Assembly: GCF_009766065.1 (NCBI RefSeq)
Contig: NZ_LMUE01000009.1
Span: 470,196-534,195 of the forward strand
Length of the DNA stretch: 64,000 nucleotides
Direction of reading: 5' to 3'
Source: Dyella sp. S184
Lineage (GTDB): Bacteria; Pseudomonadota; Gammaproteobacteria; Xanthomonadales; Rhodanobacteraceae
Every line of letters starts with the position of its first letter. The first letter of the stretch is position 1. Under the pieces are notes generated by a model, which did not search any database, had not been told where the DNA came from, and saw only the letters and a list, made by a program, of their open reading frames with translations. The position numbers and the translations under genes were made by a program. Shown one piece after another: positions 34,722-44,164 of this stretch.

Positions 34722-35588
34722 ATGTCGCCAAACCACGTCACCGAATTGGTCGATCTGCTGCATCTCGAGCGGCTGGAAGACAACCTGTTCCGCGGCCAGA
34801 GTCGCGACATCGGAACCCGCTTCGTATTCGGCGGCCAAGTGCTTGGGCAGGCGCTGGCTGCAGCCCAGGAAACGGTGGATCCGCTGCGCGAGGCGCACTC
34901 CCTGCACGCCTACTTCCTGCGCGCGGGCGATATCGAGGCGCCGATCGTGTACAGCGTGGAACGCACCCGCGATGGCGGCACATTCTCCTCGCGGCGGGTG
35001 GTGGCGATCCAGCACGGCCAGCCGATCCTGAATGGCTCGATCTCGTTCCAGGTCCCCGAGCAAGGCGTCGAACACCAGACCTCGATGCCGGAAGTGCCGG
35101 CGCCGGAGGATGTGGAGCCGCTACACCCACTACCGCCGAACGAGCTGGCGCGATTGCCAGTCAAGCTGCAGCGCTGGCTCGGCATCGACGGCCCGTTCGA
35201 ATTCCGCCAGGTGTGGCCGCGCGACGAGCGCCACCCGGCCAAGCGGCCGCCAATCCAGCACATCTGGTTCAAGCTGACCTCACCGATAAGCGACTCGGCG
35301 ATCCTGCATCGCGCTCTGCTCGCGTATGCGTCGGACTTCCACCTGATCGGCACTGCCACGCTGCCGCACGGTATTTCCTACCTCACCCACAACGTGCAGA
35401 TGGCCAGCCTCGACCATGCGCTGTGGTTCCACCGCCCGTTCCGCGTCGACGAATGGCTGCTGTATTCGTTCGACAGCCCGACCGCGCAAGGTGGCCGCGG
35501 CCTGGCACGCGGGCAGATCTTCAGCCGTGATGGCCGGCTGGTGGCCTCCACAGCGCAGGAAGGGCTGATCCGCCTGCGCCAGCCCTGA
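34722..35588 (+). CDS. tesB: Acyl-CoA thioesterase II
   Basis: The 288-residue protein with a double hotdog fold matches TesB: LFRGQSRDIGTRFVFGGQV near the N-terminus, and in the second half LAYASDFHLIGTA (catalytic Asp), SLDHALWFHRPFRVDEW and the final RDGRLVASTAQEGLIR (catalytic Gln and Thr region). It hydrolyses acyl-CoA to free acid and CoA. A perfect TATAAT at 34685 may be its -10 box, though no good -35 accompanies it. Confidence 0.94.
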   Translation: MSPNHVTELVDLLHLERLEDNLFRGQSRDIGTRFVFGGQVLGQALAAAQETVDPLREAHSLHAYFLRAGDIEAPIVYSVERTRDGGTFSSRRVVAIQHGQPILNGSISFQVPEQGVEHQTSMPEVPAPEDVEPLHPLPPNELARLPVKLQRWLGIDGPFEFRQVWPRDERHPAKRPPIQHIWFKLTSPISDSAILHRALLAYASDFHLIGTATLPHGISYLTHNVQMASLDHALWFHRPFRVDEWLLYSFDSPTAQGGRGLARGQIFSRDGRLVASTAQEGLIRLRQP

Positions 35589-35647
35589 TCGCCAAACGAA
35601 CCGGCGTGCTGCGGATCAAGCCCTGTCAAGCCGGGTAAACTGCGCAT

Positions 35648-36040
35648 ATGCGCCAGATCTATACCTCACCCCGCCAAGAAAACATCGATCGTGTGGTCGC
35701 CCTGATGGCTGAACACGGCATCGAGGCCTCTGTGTCCAACCGATCCAACTACAACCGCCCGACGTGGCAGCGCTTCAGCTACTCGCAGCGGCAGGACAAC
35801 CGCGACAGCTGGGCGCAGGTGTGGATCACCAGCGCCGACGACTACACCAAGGCGCGTGCCCTGTTGCGCGAGATCGGCATCGAGCCAATCATCCGCCACG
35901 GCGAGGAACTGGCTGCCGCGCGCAATCCCTCTCCGACCGCGCGGCGCGAGCACACGGTGGCCCGCGTGCGCCGCATCGTGCTGCTGCTCGTGCTCGCGGC
36001 ATTCGCCATGGTGGTACTGCGCTACCTGCACGTCGTCTAG
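35648..36040 (+). CDS. DUF2007-like protein with C-terminal membrane anchor
   Basis: The 130-residue product has an N-terminal domain resembling the DUF2007 signal-transduction fold (MRQIYTSPRQENIDRVVALM, then AQVWITSADDYTKARALL) and a single C-terminal hydrophobic helix (VLLLVLAAFAMVVLRYL). Homologues in Xanthomonas are labelled pathogenicity-like, without clear mechanism. It probably faces the cytoplasm from a tail anchor. Confidence 0.75.
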   Translation: MRQIYTSPRQENIDRVVALMAEHGIEASVSNRSNYNRPTWQRFSYSQRQDNRDSWAQVWITSADDYTKARALLREIGIEPIIRHGEELAAARNPSPTARREHTVARVRRIVLLLVLAAFAMVVLRYLHVV

Positions 36041-36093
36041 GGCGTTCCAACACCCGATGGTGCCGGGCCGCCCGGCAGGCATAGAATCGGGGC

Positions 36094-36801
36094 ATGCGCC
36101 GCTCCGACCAAGTCCGCCTGTTCCAGACGCTGCCCCATGCGTGCGGCTACTACGCCGAGCGCACGGCGCAGAACCTGGTGATCGATCCGGCTGCGCCACA
36201 GCTCGACCAGTTGTACGGGCCTGCGCTGGAACGGGGCTTCCGCCGCGCCGGTGGCCATCTGTATTTCCCGCACTGCCCGCAGTGCCGCGCGTGCACGCCA
36301 TGCCGCATCGACGTGGCGAACTTCGAACCGGACCGCGCGCAGCGCCGCTGCCTGAAACGCAATGCCGACCTCGTCGTCAGCGAATCGATCCCCGGCTACA
36401 ACCTCGAACGCCACGGCTTGTACGAACGCTACCTGCAGAGCCGCCATGCCGGCGGCGGCATGGATGATGCCGAAGCCAGCGACTTCCGCCGATTCCTCAC
36501 CGCACCGTGGAGCCCCACGCTGTTCATGGAACTGCACCAGGATGGTCGCCTGCTTGCGGTGGCGGTCACCGACATCTGCATCAACGGCATTTCAGCCGTC
36601 TATACGTTCTTCGATCCCGACGAAAGCGCGCGCAGCCTCGGCACCTACGCCATCCTGCAGCAGGTCGAACTCGCCCATCGTCGCGGCGTGCCATGGCTGT
36701 ATCTCGGCTTCTGGATCGATGGCCATCCGAAGATGGATTACAAGCGGCGCTTCAGGCCGCTGCAAATACGCACGATGGATGGCTGGGTAGCGATGTCGTA
36801 G
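36094..36801 (+). CDS. bpt: Aspartate/glutamate leucyltransferase (Bpt)
   Basis: The 235-residue enzyme transfers leucine from leucyl-tRNA to N-terminal Asp or Glu, marking proteins for ClpS/ClpAP degradation. Family motifs include CGYYAERTAQNLVIDP, LYFPHCPQCRACTPCRIDV, and LGFWIDGHPKMDYKRRFRP. The fold relates to eukaryotic Ate1 arginyltransferase, and database names often mix the two. Confidence 0.93.
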   Translation: MRRSDQVRLFQTLPHACGYYAERTAQNLVIDPAAPQLDQLYGPALERGFRRAGGHLYFPHCPQCRACTPCRIDVANFEPDRAQRRCLKRNADLVVSESIPGYNLERHGLYERYLQSRHAGGGMDDAEASDFRRFLTAPWSPTLFMELHQDGRLLAVAVTDICINGISAVYTFFDPDESARSLGTYAILQQVELAHRRGVPWLYLGFWIDGHPKMDYKRRFRPLQIRTMDGWVAMS

Positions 36802-36847
36802 CCCGGGTTGCCATGCCCTGCATCTGGCGCATGGCTTTGGGCTCTTA

Positions 36848-38371
36848 TCAGTTTGCTGTAACCGTCACCTTGGCCACCGAAGGATACGGAAACAACTTTT
36901 CCAGCGGAATCGACAAGCCGTCATCGCCGACCACACGACAATGCCCGCGATTGAGTTCGCGCGGTTCGCTGACGCCACAGCTGTGCGCAATGATGCCGAC
37001 CTCCTTCATCACGTTCATGGCGTAGTGGTAGACGCGCTCGCTCTTGTCCATCACCACCAGCCCGCGCTGCAGCTTCGGGTTCTGCGTGGTGATGCCGGTG
37101 GGGCAGGTGTTGCGGTTGCACTGCAGTGACTGGATGCAGCCAAGCGCCAACATGAAGCCGCGCGCCGAATTGACGAAGTCCGCGCCGATCGACAGTGCCC
37201 ATGCCACGTCGTAGGCGGTGATGCACTTGCCCGAGCAGACCACCTTGATGCGTTCGCGCAGACCCTTGACGATCAGCATGTCGAGCAGGGCCGGCAGCGC
37301 TTCGTGCAGCGGCAGACCGACACCTTCCATCAGTGTCTGCGGCGCCGCGCCGGTGCCGCCTTCGGAACCGTCGACGATGATGAAATCCGGCGCGCTCTCG
37401 ATGCCGCGCCGATGGATTTCGTCGCACAATTCGCCGATCCATTCCACGCCACCGAGTACCGCCTTGAAACCCACCGGCTTGCCGGTGAGCTCGCGGATGT
37501 GGGTGATGCTGTCCATCAATTGCGACACGTTGCCGATGTCGAGGTGGCGATTCGGGCTCTGCGAATCTTCGCCCACCGGGATGCCACGGATCGCGGCGAT
37601 CTCGGCGGTCACCTTGGCACCGGGCAGCAGGCCGCCCATGCCCGGCTTGGCGCCTTGCCCCAGCTTGATGCTGACCATCTTCACCTGCTTGTGCGCGCAG
37701 ATCGCCAGCAGCTTGCCGTCATCGAGCTTGCCGTCAGGCGTACGCACGCCGTACTTGGCGGTGCCGATCTCGAAGATGATGTCGCAGCCGCCTTCGAGGT
37801 GATACGGCGCCAGGCCGCCCTCACCGGTATCCATCCAGATGCCGGCCTTGGCCGCACCGCGCGACAGCGCGCGCACCGCCGGCGCCGACAGCGCGCCGAA
37901 ACTCATCGCCGAAATGTTGAAGAACGGCGCGTGGCTGTATGGCTCGCGCGCATATGGGCCGATCGTAACCGGTACCGGCTTGACGTGGTCTACGCCGAGA
38001 TCCGGAAACGGTGCATTGACGAAGAACGGCACGCCTTCGCCGCGCAAATCACGGCTGGAGCCGAACGCGTTGGTGTTGTCGACGTCCTTGGCTGCTCGGT
38101 ACACCCAGGTGCGCTGCGCGCGATTGAACGGCATCTCCTCGCGGTCGCTGGAGTACAGATACTGGCGGAAGAATTCGCCCAGATGCAGGAACCAGTAACG
38201 GAAGTGGCCAATCACCGGGAAGTTGCGCAGCACCGCGTTGCCGGTCTGGTTGCGATCCACCACCCAGGTCACCAGCACCACCATCACCGCCAGTGCCAGC
38301 AGCAGCAGCGCGAACGCCGTGCAGAGTTCAACTACCACGACCAGCCAGTGCGCGAATCCGCTCGATTCCAT
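36848..38371 (-). CDS. Membrane-anchored FMN-binding glutamate synthase domain protein
   Basis: The 507-residue protein begins with a hydrophobic segment (about 8-40) and continues with a GltB-like FMN domain. FISMSFGALSAPAV-type sequence (FNISAMSFGALSAPA), KLGQGAKPGMGG and the iron-sulfur motif QCNRNTCPTGITTQ are clear. It lacks the glutaminase domain of glutamate synthase, so the physiological reaction is unknown. AGGAG precedes the ATG. Confidence 0.9.
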   Translation of the reverse strand: MESSGFAHWLVVVVELCTAFALLLLALAVMVVLVTWVVDRNQTGNAVLRNFPVIGHFRYWFLHLGEFFRQYLYSSDREEMPFNRAQRTWVYRAAKDVDNTNAFGSSRDLRGEGVPFFVNAPFPDLGVDHVKPVPVTIGPYAREPYSHAPFFNISAMSFGALSAPAVRALSRGAAKAGIWMDTGEGGLAPYHLEGGCDIIFEIGTAKYGVRTPDGKLDDGKLLAICAHKQVKMVSIKLGQGAKPGMGGLLPGAKVTAEIAAIRGIPVGEDSQSPNRHLDIGNVSQLMDSITHIRELTGKPVGFKAVLGGVEWIGELCDEIHRRGIESAPDFIIVDGSEGGTGAAPQTLMEGVGLPLHEALPALLDMLIVKGLRERIKVVCSGKCITAYDVAWALSIGADFVNSARGFMLALGCIQSLQCNRNTCPTGITTQNPKLQRGLVVMDKSERVYHYAMNVMKEVGIIAHSCGVSEPRELNRGHCRVVGDDGLSIPLEKLFPYPSVAKVTVTAN

Positions 38372-38428
38372 ATTTGTTCTCCTCTCGATCAGCTGCCGTA
38401 TTCATCAAGCCTAGCGCATCGCCTACAT

Positions 38429-39610
38429 TCACAACTCGATGCGCAAATGCCCCGCCGCGCGTACCGCCTTGCCCACTGCCGCTTCCAGCGACTCGGCGCG
38501 TGCCAGCGTCACCGCCATGCGCCGACGACCACTAACGGTCGGCTTGCCAAAGATGCGCAGCTGCGTATCCGGCTCGGCCAGCGCCTCGGCCACGCCGTGG
38601 TAGCGCGGCGCGGCACCGTCGCCCTTGACCAACACCGCACACGAGGCTGACGGCCCATATTGGTGGATCACCGGAATCGGCAGGCCGAGGATCGCGCGCG
38701 CATGCAGCGCGAACTCGGAGAGCTCCTGCGAGATCAGCGTGACCAGGCCGGTATCGTGCGGGCGCGGGCTGACCTCGGAGAAGATCACCGCGTCGCCCTT
38801 GACGAAAAACTCCACGCCGAACACGCCCCAGCCACCCAGCGCCCCGGTCACTGCGGCAGCCTGTCGCTGTGCTTCGGCCAGCGCAACTTCACTCATCGGC
38901 TGCGGCTGCCACGACTCGCGGTAATCGCCATCTTCCTGGCGGTGACCGATCGGTGCGCAGAAGCTGACGCCACCGGTGTGCCGCACCGTCAGCATGGTGA
39001 TCTCATAATCGAAATCCACGAAGCCTTCGACGATCACCCGCCCCTTGCCGGCACGACCGCCAGACTGTGCATAGTCCCACGCGTGCTGAAGTTCGTCGGC
39101 GCTGCGCACCACGCTCTGGCCCTTGCCGGACGAACTCATCACCGGCTTGATCACGAACGGGTAGCCGATCGCGGCAACCGCCTCGCGATACTGTGCTTCG
39201 TCATCGCAGAAACGGTACAGCGAGGTCGGCAGCTTCAGTTCCTCCGCGGCCAGCCGGCGGATGCCTTCGCGATCCATCGTCAGCCACGCCGCACGGGCCG
39301 TCGGAATAACCCGTTGGCCTTCCTTCTCCAGTTCGATCAGGGTCGGCGTATGGATCGCCTCGATCTCCGGCACCACCAGATCGGGCTTTTCCAGCTCGAT
39401 CAACGCACGTAATGCCTTGCCGTCGAGCATGTCGATCACATGGCTGCGGTGGGCAATCTGCATCGCCGGCGCATTGGCGTAGCGATCCACCGCGATCACC
39501 TCGACCGCATAGCGTTGCAGTTCGATCGCGACTTCCTTGCCCAGTTCGCCGGCACCGAGCAACAGGACGCGCAGGGCATGATCGGAATGGGGCGTACCAA
39601 ACGGCTTCAT
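38429..39610 (-). CDS. purT: Formate-dependent GAR transformylase PurT
   Basis: PurT formylates glycinamide ribonucleotide with formate and ATP in purine synthesis. The 393-residue ATP-grasp protein begins [16 protein letters not shown] and contains [12 protein letters not shown] (ATP-binding loop), [12 protein letters not shown] and [19 protein letters not shown] lies six bases before the ATG at 39610; the frame is open further upstream but not supported. Confidence 0.95.
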   Translation of the reverse strand: MKPFGTPHSDHALRVLLLGAGELGKEVAIELQRYAVEVIAVDRYANAPAMQIAHRSHVIDMLDGKALRALIELEKPDLVVPEIEAIHTPTLIELEKEGQRVIPTARAAWLTMDREGIRRLAAEELKLPTSLYRFCDDEAQYREAVAAIGYPFVIKPVMSSSGKGQSVVRSADELQHAWDYAQSGGRAGKGRVIVEGFVDFDYEITMLTVRHTGGVSFCAPIGHRQEDGDYRESWQPQPMSEVALAEAQRQAAAVTGALGGWGVFGVEFFVKGDAVIFSEVSPRPHDTGLVTLISQELSEFALHARAILGLPIPVIHQYGPSASCAVLVKGDGAAPRYHGVAEALAEPDTQLRIFGKPTVSGRRRMAVTLARAESLEAAVGKAVRAAGHLRIEL

Positions 39611-39716
39611 CGGGTTCTCCGGGGCGGGCAAAGCGGCATTGTATGCGGCCGTGAGGCCGATCAGACCGCCCGATCCGGGTTCCACGCCACTTCGGCATAC
39701 GGCAATAGAACGGCAC

Positions 39717-39753
39717 TTGTATTTGATATCTATTTGATATCTAATTTTCAAAT
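39717..39753 (+). promoter_or_regulatory. Promoter with ATTTGATATCT operator repeats
   Basis: A -35-like TTGTAT (39717-39722), a 17-base spacer and TCTAAT (39740-39745) form a sigma-70-type promoter. Two exact ATTTGATATCT repeats (39721-39731 and 39732-39742) fill the spacer, and a third half-site TCAAAT (39748-39753) is inverted relative to them. This AT-rich block stands out from its surroundings and is well placed for a repressor. Confidence 0.65.
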
Positions 39754-39770
39754 CTCAGGGAGATAACACC

Positions 39771-40637
39771 ATGAACGAACACAATGGCTTTTCCGTCGCA
39801 GGCATCCCCGTCATCGGTCTATGCATCGTGCTGGCCGGCATCGGTATCGCAATGCTGTTCACAGCCGATTCGGCGGCACCGGGAGCGCATGTGGTTGGCG
39901 CCGTCGCTTCGCTGTTCATCGAGGCCTTCATGCTCAAGGGCTTCTTCCAGGTCGCTCCGAACGAAGGCCAGGTGCTGCAGCTGTTCGGCAAGTACGCAGG
40001 TACCGTGCGTGATGCCGGCCTGCGCTGGACCAATCCGTTCTATACCAAGCAACGCCTGTCGCTGCGCGTGCGCAACTTCGAGAGCAGCAAGCTGAAGGTC
40101 AACGACAGCGACGGCAACCCGATCGAGATCGCCGCCGTGGTGGTATGGCAGGTGGTGGATACCGCCGAGGCGGTGTTCTGCGTGGACGACTACGAGAACT
40201 ACGTGCACATCCAGAGCGAATCCGCACTACGCCAGATGGCGCAGAGCTATCCGTACGACTCGCACGACGACAGCATCCCGTCGCTGCGCAGCCACGGCGA
40301 CGTGATCAACACGCATCTGCGCGACGAAATCCAGACCCGTCTCGGCAAGGCCGGTGTGCAGGTGGTCGAGGCGCGCATCAGCCATCTCGCCTACGCCCAG
40401 GAAATCGCCCAGGCGATGCTGCAGCGGCAACAGGCCGGCGCCATCATCGCGGCGCGCACGAAGATCGTCGAAGGCGCCGTCAGCATGGTCGAAATGGCGC
40501 TCGACCAGCTCAGCAAGCGCGGCGTGGTGCAACTCGACGAAGAACGCAAGGCAGCCATGGTCAGCAACCTGCTGGTAGTGCTGTGTGGCGAGCGCGGCAG
40601 CCAGCCGGTTCTGAATACCGGCACGCTGTACAACTGA
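39771..40637 (+). CDS. SPFH/prohibitin-domain membrane protein
   Basis: The 288-residue protein has two N-terminal hydrophobic stretches (about 11-30 and 38-60) and then an SPFH domain (about 62-280: [42 protein letters not shown]). SPFH proteins form large membrane-bound rings that organise membrane patches and proteases. AGGGAG precedes the ATG. It is first in an operon with a ribbon-helix-helix protein and a secreted hydrolase. Confidence 0.88.
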   Translation: MNEHNGFSVAGIPVIGLCIVLAGIGIAMLFTADSAAPGAHVVGAVASLFIEAFMLKGFFQVAPNEGQVLQLFGKYAGTVRDAGLRWTNPFYTKQRLSLRVRNFESSKLKVNDSDGNPIEIAAVVVWQVVDTAEAVFCVDDYENYVHIQSESALRQMAQSYPYDSHDDSIPSLRSHGDVINTHLRDEIQTRLGKAGVQVVEARISHLAYAQEIAQAMLQRQQAGAIIAARTKIVEGAVSMVEMALDQLSKRGVVQLDEERKAAMVSNLLVVLCGERGSQPVLNTGTLYN

Positions 40638-40644
40638 AGGCATC

Positions 40645-40836
40645 ATGGCCGTCGAGAAAAAAGCCTACCCGTTGCGGATCAGTGCCGTCGTGCTCGAAGC
40701 GATGCAGCGCTGGTCCGACGACGATCTGCGCAGCGTCAACGCACAGATCGAATACGTGCTGCGCGAGGCACTGCGCAAGGCGGGTCGGCTGAAGCCGGGC
40801 AAGTCCACTGCGGTGGTCGACGACGAGCCCGAATGA
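40645..40836 (+). CDS. Arc-like ribbon-helix-helix protein
   Basis: The 63-residue protein has an N-terminal strand and two helices of the ribbon-helix-helix type (YPLRISAVVLEAMQRWS, then DDLRSVNAQIEYVLREALRK) and an acidic end. Such proteins bind repeated DNA sites as dimers. It starts 7 bases after the SPFH gene, and the ATTTGATATCT repeats in front of that gene are plausible targets for autoregulation, which is inference. A non-regulatory role cannot be excluded. Confidence 0.8.
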   Translation: MAVEKKAYPLRISAVVLEAMQRWSDDDLRSVNAQIEYVLREALRKAGRLKPGKSTAVVDDEPE

Positions 40837-40857
40837 CCATTAAAAGTGAGGATCAAC

Positions 40858-42198
40858 ATGCTCAGCCGCACTCTCTTCAGCATAGCCATCGCACTGGGTG
40901 CCACCGCCGCCCAGGCCGATACCGCGCAGCAACAGCTCTGCCGCGCACACTCAAATGACATTCTTCAAGCGCTGCAGAAGCACGACTATGCCGCCACTAC
41001 TGCACACCTCGATGCACGAATGCGGACTGCCTTGGATCCAAACAAGCTGCGTCAGACGTGGGAGCAGATGCTGCCGCAAAAATTCGGTGCCTACGATCAC
41101 GCTACGGAAACCCGGGTGCAGTCCAACGGGACAGCCACCGTGGCCGAAACACCGCTGCATTTCGCCAATGGCTGGCTATCGATGCGAGTGAGCTGCGATG
41201 CCACTGGCGAGGTCAGTGGCTTGTTCTTCGCGCGGGGACAAGCGCCATCTGACAGCACGACACAGGCGGCCATGGATACCACTGCAGCTAACGAGCATTC
41301 GATGGAGATAACTTCGCCGCTGGGCCCATTGCCAGGCACGTTGACGCTGCCTTCCGGCAAGGGCCCCTTCCCCGCCGTGTTGCTGGTGGCGGGATCAGGT
41401 CCGAACGATCGCGATGAGACCATCGGCCCCAATAAACCCTTCCGCGATCTCGCCCAAGGGCTGGCCGCCGCAGGCATCGCCTCGCTGCGCTACGACAAGC
41501 GCACGCATACCTATGGCGCGCAGATTGCGGGCAAGCCCATCACGGTCGATGAAGAAGTCACCGATGATGCGGTGACGGCGCTTCAGCTGCTTGGGCAACA
41601 GTCGCAGATCGATCCACATAGGTTGTTCGTACTCGGCCACAGTCTCGGTGGGCTGATGGCGCCACGTATTGCGCAACGCCAGACCCGGCTTGCCGGCGTC
41701 ATCCTGCTTGCAGCTCCCGTGAACTTCGGGATGGATACGATCCTGCGCCAGAGCCGTTATATCGGCCGGTTGAAGGGGATCCCGGCCCAGGAGCTGGACA
41801 CGAAGCTGGCGCCGATCGTTGCTGCCCGCGACACGCTCGCCCATGCCGACCCCGCGCATCCGCCGACTGGTATGCTGCTGGGCGCACCCATGAATTACTG
41901 GTTGAGCTTGCGTGCATATGATCCGGTTACCGTTGCGAAGACACTGCATGCACCCATGCTGATCCTGCAGGGTGACAGCGACTACCAAGTCACCCCAAGC
42001 GACGATTACGCGCACTGGAAGGTCGCCTTTGCCCACGATCCGCGCGTGCAGATGCACGACTACCCCGGGCTAAGTCATCTGTTCATGCCTGCCGGCACGC
42101 CACCGGGACCCGCCGACTACGAAAGACCTGGTCATGTGGATGCCAAGGTGCTGCGCGATATCAGCACATGGGTTATCGAGCAGCCGGCAGCGCCATGA
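40858..42198 (+). CDS. Secreted alpha/beta hydrolase with DUF3887-like N-domain
   Basis: The 446-residue product has a signal peptide (cleaved near AQA-DT), an N-terminal domain of about 100 residues like DUF3887 (AALDARMRTAL-type region followed by LRQTWEQMLPQKFGAYD) and an alpha/beta hydrolase domain. The latter has VAGSGPNDRDE, nucleophile GHSLGG, Asp in LQGDSDYQV and His in YPGLSHLFM. It is probably an esterase or peptidase of unknown substrate. It lies 21 bases after the RHH gene. Confidence 0.82.
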   Translation: MLSRTLFSIAIALGATAAQADTAQQQLCRAHSNDILQALQKHDYAATTAHLDARMRTALDPNKLRQTWEQMLPQKFGAYDHATETRVQSNGTATVAETPLHFANGWLSMRVSCDATGEVSGLFFARGQAPSDSTTQAAMDTTAANEHSMEITSPLGPLPGTLTLPSGKGPFPAVLLVAGSGPNDRDETIGPNKPFRDLAQGLAAAGIASLRYDKRTHTYGAQIAGKPITVDEEVTDDAVTALQLLGQQSQIDPHRLFVLGHSLGGLMAPRIAQRQTRLAGVILLAAPVNFGMDTILRQSRYIGRLKGIPAQELDTKLAPIVAARDTLAHADPAHPPTGMLLGAPMNYWLSLRAYDPVTVAKTLHAPMLILQGDSDYQVTPSDDYAHWKVAFAHDPRVQMHDYPGLSHLFMPAGTPPGPADYERPGHVDAKVLRDISTWVIEQPAAP

Positions 42199-42202
42199 TG
42201 CC

Positions 42203-42565
42203 TCAAGGAACGTTGGCGGCAACCCGCTGCAGCTGCGGCAGCCTCAGCTCTTTTCGGGTGCCGTCATCATCGATCACAAACAGGCGGCCATCGCGTTGCG
42301 CCAGCGCGGCGACATCACCCACCACCTTGGCATCGAGTCGTTGCAGCGGTCGTCCATTGACCGCGTCGTAGACGGTCAGCTGATTGGCCTGGTCGTCGGC
42401 GACCAGCAGCCAGTCATGGCTGGTGTCATGCCAGCGCACCAGTGAACCGGACACCAGTGGCGGGCGCACCAGGCCCAAACCGCCCAGCACGATCACGAGC
42501 AAACCCGCCAGCATGCCCGCGGTGACCAGCCATGGATGAGTGCGGAGGATCGAGGCGGTATTCAC
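42203..42565 (-). CDS. Small membrane-anchored protein, unknown
   Basis: The 120-residue product has one N-terminal membrane helix (WLVTAGMLAGLLVIVLGGLGL) and a periplasmic part that reads like beta-propeller strands (DWLLVADDQANQLTVYDAVN, then GRLFVIDDDGTRKEL). The start appears to be GTG at 42565; no ATG is available in frame. It is convergent with the hydrolase gene, 4 bases away. No function is recognised. Confidence 0.6.
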   Translation of the reverse strand: MNTASILRTHPWLVTAGMLAGLLVIVLGGLGLVRPPLVSGSLVRWHDTSHDWLLVADDQANQLTVYDAVNGRPLQRLDAKVVGDVAALAQRDGRLFVIDDDGTRKELRLPQLQRVAANVP

Positions 42566-42616
42566 ACCCGCATGCTGACGCCGCGGCGTGACAGGCGAAT
42601 GACGAGCTTGCCGGCA

Positions 42617-42997
42617 TCAATCCACGCGTGCGCGGAGCGACAGACCCAGTGCGATCCAGCCACCGATGAAGGCCAGGCCACCGAACGGGGTGATCACGCC
42701 GGTCCAGCGGGGTGCGCCCAACGCCAGCGCGTACAGGCTGCCGCTGAACAGCACGATGCCGAGCACGAAGGACACCGTCGCAAAGCGGCCGCTGCGACCG
42801 CGGCCAAGCCCGACCGCGACCACCAGGGCCAGCGCATGCCAGACATGGTAATTCACCGCCGTGTGCCACAACTCGCTGCTGCGTGCGTCAAGCACATCGC
42901 GCAAGGCATGCGCGCCGAAGGCACCCAGCAGCACAGCACTGGCCCCGGCTGCACCGACCAGCAGGCTGACACGGGTACTGACAGGTTGTCGCAGCAT
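42617..42997 (-). CDS. DUF423 membrane protein (YgdD-like)
   Basis: The 126-residue protein has four hydrophobic helices and DUF423 features (GAFGAHALRDVL near the N-terminus, then ELWHTAVNYHVWHALAL and TPFGGLAFIGGWIALGL). The family is widespread and uncharacterised. GGAG precedes the ATG at 42997. It is divergent from the SCO gene. Confidence 0.85.
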   Translation of the reverse strand: MLRQPVSTRVSLLVGAAGASAVLLGAFGAHALRDVLDARSSELWHTAVNYHVWHALALVVAVGLGRGRSGRFATVSFVLGIVLFSGSLYALALGAPRWTGVITPFGGLAFIGGWIALGLSLRARVD

Positions 42998-43076
42998 GAG
43001 TGAATTCTCCGGCGGCCAAACCCCGTACTGCAGCCGCTGTCGTATGCTTGATCGGTTGAAGACCTCGGATTCTCGC

Positions 43077-43694
43077 ATGAAGCTCCGCTATCTACCGCGC
43101 ATCACCTTGCTGCTCCTGCTACTTGCTATCGGCCTGCTGCTGGACGGCTGCCAGCGCAGCGAACCGCTGCCGCTGCGACTGACCAATGTCAGCGGCCACA
43201 TGCCGGATCTCGATTTCAGGCTTACTGATGATCGCGGCAACGCGGTCACCGGCGCCGACTATCGCGGCAAGGTGGTGGTGCTGTATTTCGGCTACACCCA
43301 TTGCCCGGACGTCTGCCCGCTGACCATGGCCCACCTGCATGTGGTGATGCAGCGGCTGGGGCCGCTGGCTGATGGTGCGCGCATTTTGTTCGTCAGCGTC
43401 GATCCGACCCGCGACACCCCGCAGGTGATGCATGCCTACGTCAATGCGTTCGACCCGCGCGCCGTCGGCCTTACCGGCTCAGCGCACGCGATCGAAGCGC
43501 TGACCAAGCGCTACCGCACGGCGTTCACCCGTGAACCCGGTGCGGCCGATGGCAACTACGAAGTCAGCCACGGCTCGGCGATCTATATATTCGACCGCAA
43601 CGGCCATGCACGCGTGCTGGCCACGCCATCGGCCTCGCAGGACGATATCGTGCATGACCTGCACCTGCTGCTCAGCACCGGAGCCACGCCATGA
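43077..43694 (+). CDS. SCO family copper chaperone
   Basis: SCO1/SenC proteins deliver copper to the CuA site of cytochrome oxidase or act as thiol reductases. The copper site CPDVC (GYTHCPDVCPLTMAHL) and the later histidine in YEVSHGSAIYIFD are present. The N-terminus is a lipoprotein-like signal (LLLDGC). The product has 205 residues. It overlaps the PCu(A)C gene by four bases, an arrangement that supports joint copper delivery. Confidence 0.9.
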   Translation: MKLRYLPRITLLLLLLAIGLLLDGCQRSEPLPLRLTNVSGHMPDLDFRLTDDRGNAVTGADYRGKVVVLYFGYTHCPDVCPLTMAHLHVVMQRLGPLADGARILFVSVDPTRDTPQVMHAYVNAFDPRAVGLTGSAHAIEALTKRYRTAFTREPGAADGNYEVSHGSAIYIFDRNGHARVLATPSASQDDIVHDLHLLLSTGATP

Positions 43695-44143
43695 AGTCAC
43701 CCACGTTGTCATGCCTGCTCGCCGGCCTGCTCGCAGCCGGCGGCGCCCACGCGAGTGCCGCCGACCATGTGCATGCCAGCCACGCCTGGATCCGCATCCT
43801 GCCTGGCGACCTGCCTGCTGGCGCTTATGTGACATTGCAGAATGAAGGTGATCAAGCCGTCGCGCTGAATGGCGCACACAGCACCATATACGCCGAGGTC
43901 ATGCTGCATCAGAGCTCAAACGAAGGCGGCACCAGCCGCATGAGCGCGGTCGACTCGCTGGCGGTGCCAGCCCATGGCACCGCGATGCTGGCACCGGCGG
44001 GGTACCACCTGATGCTGATGAAGGCGAGCAAGCCGGTGAAGCCTGGCGACACGGTCAGGCTGCAGCTCAGCTTCACCGATGGCAGCACGCTGGCCACCGA
44101 TTTCCTCGCCCGCCCGGCCAACGCCGTCGATGACACTCACTGA
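43691..44143 (+). CDS. Periplasmic copper chaperone PCu(A)C
   Basis: The 150-residue protein has a signal peptide (cleaved near ASA-AD) and a PCu(A)C domain with the Met/His copper ligands in AEVMLHQS, the Met of SRMSAVDS, and HLMLM. It hands Cu(I) to SCO or directly to CuA. It is coupled to the SCO gene by an ATGA overlap and convergent with ctaG. Confidence 0.9.
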   Translation: MKSPTLSCLLAGLLAAGGAHASAADHVHASHAWIRILPGDLPAGAYVTLQNEGDQAVALNGAHSTIYAEVMLHQSSNEGGTSRMSAVDSLAVPAHGTAMLAPAGYHLMLMKASKPVKPGDTVRLQLSFTDGSTLATDFLARPANAVDDTH

Positions 44144-44164
44144 CCGGCATTCCATCGCTTCGTT

